NCBI GenBank assembly: GCA_009746045.1
Contig: RPFO01001109.1
Span: forward strand, 1 to 64,000
Length of the DNA stretch: 64,000 bases
Reading direction: 5' to 3'
DNA from: Mesostigma viride
Taxonomy: Eukaryota; Streptophyta; Mesostigmatophyceae; Mesostigmatales; Mesostigmataceae
The translations under genes were made by a program, and so were the position numbers. The notes beneath the pieces were generated by a model, which worked only from the letters and a program-made list of their open reading frames with translations, did no database searches and had not been told where the DNA came from. How positions within the stretch are numbered: position 1 is the stretch's first letter; every line of letters starts with the position of its first letter. Shown in pieces: positions 53,848 to 62,640 of the stretch.

Positions 53848-53868
53848 GGCTCAATTGAGGCCTTTTTT
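53828..53868. repeat. Duplicated hairpin GGCCTCAATTGAGGCC
   Basis: GGCCTCAATTGAGGCC followed by TTTT at 53828-53847, then a second copy lacking one base (GGCTCAATTGAGGCC) followed by six T at 53848-53866. The same hairpin with flanking A and T runs occurs at 55549-55575. The stem plus T-run resembles a terminator-like structure, but this is eukaryotic DNA. Confidence 0.75.
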
Positions 53869-55548
53869 CCCAAGATCTCACAAAGTACGGCATTTTGGCG
53901 GGAAGGACCGGTCCTATGGGTCGTCCGGCCCCAGTGGCGCGAATCTGGTACATGTGCTGAGCGTCCTGACCCGTTGGGGTCGACAGGGGTCGACGGTTAC
54001 TGAAAAATACGTGAGGTGGAAAAGTACCTATTTTGGCCACTTTCGTGCAACGGGACGAGGAATTTTCACGAATGCACGACCATGGCGGCCTCGAGTAAAA
54101 TGGACCGTATGGCCACGTTCGTGCATCATTTCGAGCAGTATGGAGCGCGTTGGGCAGATAAGTTATCCTTGAAGCTAGCCCGACCGCTAAATGTGTCAAA
54201 AGTCGATTTATAAATTCGTGGGATCGTTATTTGTGTGCTGAATGCCAGGTTAGTGAAGTTCAGATGGGGCGTAGATGGCGTTGATAGTGCGCCTGCCAGC
54301 AGGACGATGCTTCGATATGTTGGGAAGGATACTAGCGGAACGGCGGGGGGGGGTGTTGGGGCAGCCGTGACTAAAGGGGCGCTGGTTATATTCGAGCCTT
54401 TTGTCGTGAATCCATAGGTAGAGGAAGGGGTGTTTTTAGCTAGGAAAAACTGGGTTGCGGACAATAAACGCGCGCGCGCCCCCAGATATGGGAGCGCAGT
54501 TATGCGAACAGCGCTGGTGAGGCCGCTGCAGCCGCTTTCATACGTCAATGGACGAAGCATGGAGCGTCTGTCCGGCCAGATTAGCGGGCTGCATCGCTTC
54601 CGGACAACTTGAAAACGCCGAGCTTGAACAGCTTTTCTGATGCAGCCACGTTCAGCGCCAACGCATGTGCGTGCTTAGTGATCCCGGGTGTGAGGGGTGT
54701 GAAAGGTAAGTGCGTCCTGGTGGTAGAAAGGGAATGGCATCGATTTGCTTGTGATATCGCCGGTTTTTAGCTGCCTATCGGCACCTAGTGCCGAGGTAAC
54801 GTAAGGCAGGCTATATTGCTTCGTGCAGTGCTCTGCGGCTGGCCCCCACCGTGTAGACGTGTTTACTTTCCATAAGAAGCATGGCAGTTCCTGCCATGCT
54901 GGCCATGTCTCAGGCAACCCTTGCAAAGCTTAAAATCAAGCTAGAGGTCTAGAAGACAGTGCAAATGGTGTCCAGTTATGCTTGTATATCTTGCCATGTG
55001 CTGTTCATCTGCTGCCGCGGCAGCAAACCCCTGTCAGAATATACCGTAACAACGTAGATATTGGGGCTATGTGAGTGAAGCTAAGCGCTTGGAAGGTCAC
55101 ACCTATTATTATAATGCATGATCCTTGTGCGTGTTTGTAATAGAGGCTTTGGATTCCTCATGGTTACGTGCAATACCCATGGCAGGCTGTTGCTGCCTGC
55201 AGTGCTGCGCGACAGCCCCGGCCGTGCAATTGTGTAAGAGGCGTCCCTTGGGGAGCATGCCATGTCATGCCATGCTTACCGTGTTGTGGGGAAACCTCGT
55301 AAGGTCCAAAAGACACCTAAGAGGCAGAGGGAACTGAGTACTAGCGCCTTTTTTCTGCTTGCATCTATGGTCATGCTGTGTTTATGGTGCCACCGCAGCG
55401 ACACCCTGTTTTGTTAAATCATAATTAAATAGGTATTGGGGCTATATGACTGATGTTAAGTGCTGGCAACCCCAAAACAATCATAATAATGCATGGCCTA
55501 TGCTCATATTTGGAAAAAAGTTGTTTGGCTGCATGCAACACCCAATAT
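53868..55548. mobile_element. ~1.7-kb insertion in the plus-strand gene, unclassified
   Basis: The coding phrase SIEAFF (TCAATTGAGGCCTTTTT) occurs on both sides of this segment, at 53851-53867 and 55560-55576. After the right copy the protein continues WTLGHKWSNFQRGWWSYG. The segment therefore looks inserted with a ~17-bp duplication. It contains no recognisable ORF. An imperfect internal repeat links about 55040-55120 with 55420-55500 (TATTGGGGCTATRTGA, ATTATAATGCATG). It is possibly a SINE/LINE-derived or hairpin-targeting element. Confidence 0.45.
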
Positions 55549-55575
55549 AAAAAAGGCCTCAATTGAGGCCTTTTT
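55549..55575. repeat. Hairpin GGCCTCAATTGAGGCC, right copy
   Basis: A-run, GGCCTCAATTGAGGCC, T-run: a 27-base almost perfect palindrome at the right edge of the insertion. Confidence 0.75.
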
Positions 55576-56800
55576 CTGGACATTGGGACATAAGTGGAGT
55601 AACTTTCAGAGAGGGTGGTGGTCGTACGGTCCTTGCCCGCCAGCCTCGTACATTCCCGAACCGGGGGGGATCTACGATCATGTGCTGAAGGCTTGCGCCC
55701 AAGAGTTTTTCTCCAGGTTCGAACCGATGGTGATCGTGTTTGGTACCGAGCCGGCGATTAAGGGGTTTCTAGAGATAGTGGAAAGGATCGGGATTGGGAG
55801 TGAATTGTGGGAGCGGCTTGAACAGGGGGAAGGTGATGGGGGGCCTAGGCTCGGAAGGGCGAAGAAGCGAAAAGCTTCCCACGGAGCTGGGGGTCCTTCG
55901 TCGGCCGTGGTGGACAGGGATGACCAACAGTTGTTGGAGGGAGGGGATGGAGGGGATGGAGGTCCGGCAGGAGGGTCTACTCGCGGAGAGACCCCCGTCG
56001 AGGTGAGAACGCAGCAGGCCGAACAGATGACGGGGCCTGAAGGTGATGCGGATCCGCCTGCGGCGAAGAAGCCCGCTTCTCAAGTGACTCGACGGGCAGT
56101 CGTGTCACTTGCTGAGGATGATGGAGGTGGGCCTTCCAAGCCTGCCGCGCCGCAGCCCGTTTTTCAGGTTCCGAAGAAGCAGCTTCGGGTTCCCCCGCCG
56201 ACTCTGCCCACCCCGGCGCCTCTGCCCAGTTCTCAGGTACCGAAGAAGCAGCTTCGGGTTCCCCCGCCGACTCTGGCCATTTCTCAGGTACCGAAGAAGC
56301 AGCTTCGTAAGCCAGTTGTGGCAGTGGCTGATTCGGACGACGATGCTGAGGAGGAGGAGGAGGAGGAGGACGACGATGCTGAGGAGGAGGAGGGGGAGGA
56401 GGAGGAGGAGGAGGAGGAGGAGCAGCACGTTGCTACCAAGAAATCCGCCAAGGGTGGGAAGGCTGCGGAGCACGTTGCTTCCAAGAAATCGGCCAATTAA
56501 GGTGGGGAAGGCTGCCAAGCCTGCCCTGCCTCAGAAACGGCGTCGAAAAGCAGTTGTGCTTTCAGATTCGGACGATGAGGAGGAGAAGGAGGAGGAGGAT
56601 GGCGGCGGAGAGGAGGAGGACGGGGGAAAGGAGCGCGTTGCTTCCAAAAAGTTACCCAAGACCGCGAAGACTGCCAAGGTTGCCGAGCCCGCCAAACCCG
56701 CCCCGGCGCCTGCCCCCCACCCCCAGACGGGGTCTACCTGCGAGCAGAGGTCGAAGGAAAAGGCCAACAAGGGTAAGAAAAAATCTGCGAGTGAATTCTG
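55556..56800 (+). CDS. Plus-strand gene, exon 9 region: acidic, repeat-rich
   Basis: SIEAFFWTLGHKWSNFQRGW, PASYIPEPGGIYDHVLKACA and FEPMVIVFGTEPAIKGFLEI form a globular start. Three repeats of the form QVPKKQLRVPPPTL follow, then long acidic D/E runs, and KSAKGGKAAEHVASKKSAN. After a frame break near 56500 the frame continues PALPQKRRRKAVVLSDSDDE and a KTAKTAKVAEPAKPAPAPAP stretch to a donor GTATGT at 56801. Acidic and basic blocks suggest a chromatin- or nucleic-acid-associated protein. The palindrome at 55973-55994 lies inside the coding frame (GGSTRGETP). Confidence 0.45.
55973..55994. repeat. Palindrome copy inside coding sequence
   Basis: GGGTCTACTCGCGGAGAGAC plus CC, translated as part of GGSTRGETP. 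A weaker relative (GGGTCTACCTGCGAGCAGAG) is at 56729-56750, also in an open frame. Confidence 0.6.
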
Positions 56801-56895
56801 GTATGTCGAGTGTTTTGATTTTTTACGGTTGGCAGTCCGATTTCTACTAACTCGATTTTAGTCATGCGTTGATGGCATGATCGGTTTGCTTGCAG

Positions 56896-57460
56896 GTAAG
56901 GAGGATGTGGAGCAGTTACTTCGCTTGGCAAATGTGGCGGTGGGCTTCGGACCAGCGGCTGTACATGCTGACACTTCCGGACGGGAGGAGCCTAAGGGGG
57001 CGGAAGACAGTCAGGCGGGCGATGAGGATGATGAGAAGCCCACGTTGGAAATGAGACTTATGGACGGGGAAATGGGGTTCGGAGCACCAGAGGCCTTTTG
57101 GTGTGATGGGTGGACTTCAGCCATTATGCAAGCAGGGAACAAGGATACGGCTACGCCAATGTATGCCAAGCTAGAAGACGTCATGCTTTATGTATGGGCA
57201 GGTGTCTGGATACGACACCAAGTGGAGGGACGTCGCATTCAAGTTTTTCGCTGAGGGGGAGAAGGGAGGGAAGTTGAAGAACAAGTTGTGGTGGATGCCG
57301 CTGGACTACGCGATGAAGGTGGTAAAGCTGACGGATGGCAAGAGCTGGAAGGATGTGGAAGTCTGGGCGCCTGCAAAGGAGATCGATAGCAAGAGGAGGA
57401 AGTCGAAAACGGAACAGCAGATCGCGGAAGCGAAATTACGGAAGAGGCCCTCGAAAGCTT
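56896..57460 (+). CDS. Plus-strand gene, last exon
   Basis: After TTGCTTGCAG the frame reads KEDVEQLLRLANVAVGFGPA, then MRLMDGEMGFGAPEAFWCDG and KLEDVMLY. After one frame break near 57195 it reads SGYDTKWRDVAFKFFAEGEK, WWMPLDYAMKVVKLTDGKSW and a K/R-rich end RPSKA-stop at 57460. The phase at the 56800/56896 junction is unresolved. No recognised domain. Confidence 0.45.
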
Positions 57461-57639
57461 GAGGGGAAGTTAGCACTTGGACATGCGCCAGCTGGCAATG
57501 CTCGTCCTATGGTTAATACAAAGGTTAGGATGATGTCGAGTCTCTTCACGTAATATTTACATGAATTACTAACTTTCAAGCCTCTCGATGTGGAATGTAC
57601 GCTCAAATTGACATGAATTAAGCATTATGACACCAAATT

Positions 57640-57770
57640 AGCTCGAAAATACGCGATCGGACGCCAAATTCGCGCGAAAAAACGCGATCGGACGATTGAA
57701 ACTAGCGTTTTTTTCTTGCAAAATGCGCCAAAAATGACCCCATTCCGCGTGGGACCGCCCTCATCTCAAC
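57640..57770 (+). repeat. R1 dispersed repeat, copy 3 (partial)
   Basis: Matches the right end of copy 1: CGGACGATTGAAACTAGCGT, T-run, CTTGCAAAA, then CCCCATTCCGCGTGGGACC. It carries a small insertion (TGCGCCAAAAATGA) just before the terminal motif. CGCGATCGGACG is tandemly duplicated upstream. Confidence 0.75.
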
Positions 57771-58244
57771 TTTGTTGCCATAGCCAGTTTTTATTGCGGA
57801 GCCTGAGGCATAATTGTTAAGGAGACAACCCAAAGGTTAAAATGCTACGTTGCCTGCCTGAAAGCTGGCAAGTCACAAAAACACGCAATATTGGCCGTCC
57901 AGTTAGGAGCGGCGCATTCGTGGGCGTTGGATGCATTTGGCCCATACATGGGTGAAGGGCGCGGCGCCCAGCACTTGGTACTCTACCTAGTAGATCAGAT
58001 TTCTTTCCACAAGTGCATACGGCTCAACTTAAACATTTTGTCACGCCTTAATTGTTAGGGCGTCCGCTAGTATCATTTATGGACACAGCCACGCAAGCAA
58101 TGATCCAAGTAATTCTGACACCGTAGGTACGAAAAGTATTGTGCCGGAATTACAACTTCGGCACTCTGTAACTTTTGCTATACGGCACTATTTTCAGTGC
58201 TACAAACTGTGCCGGAAATATCACGGCAAGCCCTACTTAGCCTA
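57771..58244. other. No recognisable gene
   Basis: Spacer before the second TTAA transposon. A GTGCCGGAA motif appears twice (near 58141 and 58210). Nothing coding. Confidence 0.4.
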
Positions 58245-60332
58245 TTAACCCTTCAACTGTCAAAACTCGAACCACGAGAACGGACTGAGTTTGGGTATCT
58301 TTGTGCGCCTGAGAGTAACTAGCCAAATAACATTTTCTGGCCCACCCTTGGAACCAAGCATGCTTTTATATCAAATAATGTTTGGGAAATTTGGTTGGTC
58401 ACATATCCATGCCCTACACCTGCTAAAAATAGCACCCCCCTCAGGGGGGTACAGTGCACATGGGGTTGGAGACATATATAATGCATTATCGACCATTTAC
58501 ACAAATCAGTTGGCCCTGGCCTTTTAAAGGCAGGTTATTATAATCATAGACATGCCATCAATGCATTCACAACATGAAATGTCACAAAACTGTGGACGCT
58601 AGCTACAAAATGGCCAAAGCCAGCTGGCACCGTTATAACGGTGCCAGCTGGCAGGGGTATAAATGGTAGCATAACAACACAAAACTTTATTCCAATTGGC
58701 ATGAAACAACAAGGGATGCCCAATTGGGCATCATGCACCATACCCAGGTGATAAAACAAGAGACCATGCCATATAACACATGCCAACATGCCGCAAGGGG
58801 CCAAAATGGCACTAGCGCGCGCGTGCGGTATACATAGCGCAAGACTAGCCAAGGGTGTAGCTAACTGTCAATTGGGCTACCTGGCTATGTGCCAAACTAC
58901 GGATTGCGCCTCTGGGTGCGCAGATCCTGCCTGCTACAAGGCCCTGTCAGCTGGGTGCCAGCTGCCAACGTGCGGGTCGTGCGGCCATTGGCCTCAGCCC
59001 ATGCGCGGCCAGCCGGGCTGCGGGCTGACAAGGGCTGCATGGCACGCTGGCGGCGGGCGTCGTCGTCGTCGAGGCCAGCCACTGGCCCAGCGTGGAAGCT
59101 GAGATAAGCCAGCATATAAGACACAAGACCATGCTAAAAAATAGGTGAAAGGCTCATTAATCAAGGCCTCAAGCGCGCGTCAAAGGGGTGGCAAGGAGCT
59201 ACATCACTAACCCACCCGATGAATGACAAAACACCTCCACGTTCTTTGCAACAATAAAGAAAACAAAATGAACAAGTTGGTAATGCTTCCATGCAAACAG
59301 GTATTGGGTATCTCCATGTTTGTCACATGCAATGGATGCAAAATCAGAAGGTGGGCGTTGGCCAGCAAAACAAGAAGCCATGCCTAAAACTGGTCAGAAA
59401 AGAACTTGTCTCGGGCTGTTTGAGCCAGGAAAAGCATTGGGTAATCACCTTTACCATATTACTAACCAATACCAACCGTTATCACGCTATTTCCGTTGCA
59501 GCCTCAGCTAACAGCGACCAAACATGGTCCAAAATCTGCTTGACCTGATGGTATTCCACAACTATGACAAGCCGATGCGTAGAGGGAGCAAAACAACAAA
59601 ATGACAATCACAAGCCCTCGATTATAACCCTGATATTAGTTATAAACGATAATACAACCATATACGGTTAACGGAACACGCTAGGAGGCTAGAACGTACC
59701 AGGTCGGAACAGCAGATTACCTTTCCTGCGGGAGCCAGCACGCCCGATTCATGGACGTAGCCTCGGGCCTTTCCTGGCTGCCAATTCTAGCAAATCTGGT
59801 TGGGAACAACGTCAAAGGTTTATCCATGCGCAAATACCTCGAAAATTTCCGCCTAGCAACATGCAGCACTCGCACTGTCACCGCCTGGCCGCTGACATGA
59901 TTTGCTGCGCCGACCAGCACCCCGATGACCCATCTACGCATCTTCAAACGTTCCATGGCTGGGGATAAAACGTTTTTAGGACTTGAAAATCATGCCTACA
60001 AAATTTGAGTCCATTATGTCAAGCCATTCTCTCGTACCAGTCAGTTGCGTGCACCGCCATAGCCGTGCGCGTCAATATTTTTCATGCACGTCGGTCCCGT
60101 TGGACCATGGTACCCCCCTAACTTTGCTCAAGCATATCTCCCTGGCCAGGTGTCCAAAATACGGTCTGAATAGCGCCAGGCATAGCTTACGTCTAGATCT
60201 TTCGATCCCCCCAGGTTTGACCGTTAAATTATTATTGGCGCGGCGCCTGGTTCTGCCACAAACTCAGTCCGTTAGAGTGGCGCGAGTTCAACTGGCGCCA
60301 CGAAAACGGACTCAGTACAGTTTAAGGGTTAA
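58245..60332. mobile_element. Non-autonomous TTAA-type (piggyBac-like) DNA transposon, copy 2
   Basis: Flanked by TTAA (58245-58248 and 60329-60332) with inverted ends CCCTTCAACTGT and ACAGTTTAAGGG (one mismatch in 12). Length 2080 bp, against 2088 bp for copy 1. Subterminal pairs ACGGACTGAG (left) and ACGGACTCAG (right) and a GTGGCGCGAG hairpin near 60276-60300 recall copy 1. TATAATGCATTAT followed by TTTTAAAGGC near 58481-58535 matches the reverse complement of about 9830-9885, so it is a diverged relative in opposite orientation. No transposase ORF. Confidence 0.85.
58619..58652. repeat. Perfect 34-bp palindrome
   Basis: GCCAGCTGGCACCGTTA followed immediately by its exact reverse complement, inside TTAA transposon copy 2. 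Confidence 0.9.
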
Positions 60333-61405
60333 TTATATCGACCAGATATACGGCAGGCGGGTGCGATTATTAGGGACGCAAACCCTAATACCTCCGTGTA
60401 CATCAGGATGGCCACAAACACAATTATCTCACATAGGCAGTTGGGCACATGATCATAGGGTCAAAACCCTGACACCCCCGTTGCTCAACTAGCCGGGTAG
60501 CCGGGTATACAACAGGTTCCCTGACACCCCCCTTGCACGACTATCCTGATGTTAAGGACAGACAGGGACCAAAACACGGTTATTACAAACACAAAGATGA
60601 CTGGAGCCCCCAAGTGTCCGTGGGAGTGCGCTACAGCCGGTGATTTCTGGTACTGGTTGCTGGTGACTGGTACTTGTCACTGATGAGGCAGATATGCTGG
60701 CAGTTACTCCTGCTCCTGCCCGCCACGTCTGGTCGGGGTGGGTGACTGCGGCAATGCCTAGAGACAGGGGTGCTCAGGTGCTGCTGCAGCTCTCAAGACG
60801 CCACGTCTGGTCGCTGGGTGCAGCTGGCAGCTGAAGCTACTGCGTGCTGTCTCAGGTGTGGAACCCATAGTAGGGGATCTCCATGGTGTTGCCAGGGGGA
60901 GTGGTGTCCGTGCTGCCGGTGAAGGTAAGATGGGCTGCTGGAAGTCCCCCGTCGGTGTGATTGGCGCGGGTGGGACGCAGGTGAGGGTACTTGTGCCAGC
61001 AGGTAGCCTCCACGTGAGAGTAGCGGCCACAGTGGGTGCACAGTTGAGTAACTCTAGAGCCCTAGGATCTGGCTCTAAGTTCCCCATGTCCGTCCGCACG
61101 CCTTCCGCTAGCGTCCGCTAAGCCGCCGGCTATAATCCGGCGGTCCGATGCGGTCGACCGGTCTAAGGGCGGCGCCTAGGGTCGGCGCCACCTAGGCCCC
61201 AGTCCGGGGCCTTATCCGGGTCGGTACGGACAGCTAGCTTGTCCCACGGTTACGGCTAACCGGATAGGCTTTGCTGGCTAAGACATAAACCAGTGGTTGG
61301 CCAGCTCCGACAGCAGTTCTCTGTGTTCACCTTATCCCAAGCTCAACGTGACCGACCGCCATAGCTGAGCCGGTCGGGCTTTAACTTGTATTCATAAAAA
61401 TCCCG
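60333..61405. other. No recognisable gene; possible 5' flank of the copia-like element
   Basis: It contains CCCTGACACCCCC motifs (near 60466 and 60521), CCACGTCTGGTCG twice (60722 and 60800), and a GGCGCC-rich palindromic stretch at 61168-61192. An LTR for the following element might lie here, but I cannot define it because its partner would be outside the window. Confidence 0.35.
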
Positions 61406-62640
61406 ATGGCTTCCGGTACACGGAGCCGCACGGGCGAACACACAGATACGCCAAGTGGCGAGGCCGCCGGGACCGTCCTGCCACGCTTTAGTGCGGACGA
61501 GGCCACGAGGTTGATGCAAACCCTCGTGGCGCAACCGGAACTGGCCAAGCATACCAGATGCACCGTGCATACGGGCATGAGGCCCAAGCCGAGGTAGAGG
61601 GGGCACACATGTTAGGGGCACCTTTATACAACGAGCTGAAGAATGTGCGTGCTCAGTGTCCTGCCTGCATCAAGATCAGGAAGAAGTCGCGTAGGCGGCA
61701 TGCCAAGACTCCACCCTTGGAGCGAGGGTACCTTGTGGGGGATGTCATGCACATGGAAGGGGGGGACACCTATTTCATAGTCAAGGATAGGTTCAGCAAG
61801 GCCACCTACATTGAGCCGCTGCCTCACATGTTTGAGGCTGACCTGCACAGGGCTATCAAGATCAGCCTGGCTTTCTTTCATCCCGTAGTGGAGCTCATGC
61901 TAGACCAGCAGTTCCGCTGTGTGCAAGGTTTGCCGGGGATGGAGGCCGTGGTCATCGTGGGGCGTGAGGATCACGGCAATATGGGCATGATAGATCGCAC
62001 TGTAAGCTATGTCAAGACTGTGGCAGCCAAGCGACAGGATAACCCACATGGCAAATCCTACGCGGTCAAGACGGCGTGGTGCAAGGAGCTCATGCATGTG
62101 TGCAACCATAGGCACGTGCTTGATGTCAAGGGCTTTGGGCTAGTCACGCCTCGGGGGCTGTCAGCGGGCACCTACTCACCCGAGGTAGTAGAGGCATACC
62201 AACAGCATCTACAGGATACCGCCGCCAAGCTGCGGCTCAAGGATGCCACGCTGCCTGATTTGTCTAGCGCTTTTGAGGTCGGGCAGTTGGTCATGTTCCA
62301 CAAGGAGAGCTCGCCCAGCGGCAAACGGGGCACCATGCAGGGGCCTGGGGCCATCACAAAGTTAGACTGGCCGCTGCGGGTCATAGACATAGAGTGGAAT
62401 GATCGGGTGTATAGGGTACCATGGGCATCGGTGGCAGGCTATAAGCAAGGGGATAGCATGGAGAGTGAGCTGGCAGCCAACAGGGCACTGGGGTGGGTAG
62501 TGAAGGATAATGCGCCTGTCGTAGCATCTGAGGTGGTACCCCACGGGTCGCTCCCAGGGGCAGACACAGCTACACCCCCCCCTCCCCTGGGCCCCAATAT
62601 GACCCCGTGGATGGGTGGGATGAGGATGGGGTGGGTTTGA
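61406..62640 (+). pseudogene. Copia-like element 2 integrase
   Basis: Starts MASGTRSRTGEHTDTPSGEA and FSADEATRLMQTLVAQPELA. One frame step near 61560 leads into HRAYGH...CPAC (copia zinc region), FIVKDRFSKATYIEPL (first aspartate) and LMLDQQFRCVQGLPG (second aspartate). Then comes GMIDRTVSYVKTV, where the glutamate expected from the sister element (GLVERAVQEFK) is replaced by aspartate. The tail resembles the small DNA-binding domain (VGQLVMFHKESSPSGKRGTM, WNDRVYRVPWASV). Integrase would insert the cDNA. With D for E and a frame break, activity is doubtful. Confidence 0.75.

Larger units (their letters stand above)
42253..57460 (+). pseudogene. Large intron-rich gene of unknown function
   Basis: Exons I can support by open frame plus GT/AG junctions: 42253-43489, 43685-44725, 44833-44895, 45032-45094, 45219-45346, 45472-46013, 46203-47366, 52484-53700 (approximate end), 55556-56800 (approximate), 56896-57460 (approximate). 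It may be one gene or two, since a stop occurs at 52547. The protein has an SR-like repeat, a long charged coiled coil, acidic stretches and several globular segments without recognised domains. Several one-base frame breaks are present. At least four short introns and the long one carry the 22-bp palindrome shared with the transposase-like gene. Two later insertions interrupt it. Native introns are short (107-254 bases). Confidence 0.5.

Noticed and set aside
53828..55576. Rho-independent terminators
   Set aside because: The stem plus T-run shape fits, but the context is a eukaryotic intron-containing gene and the hairpins bound an insertion.
29407..57460. Endogenised giant-virus segment
   Set aside because: Palindromes near gene ends recall giant-virus termination hairpins, but I found no capsid, packaging ATPase or DNA polymerase gene, and the genes are rich in GT-AG introns.
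60758..61121. Short ORFs upstream of copia-like element 2 as a possible gag
   Set aside because: No zinc knuckle, no helical capsid-like region, and overlapping frames on both strands give no consistent protein.
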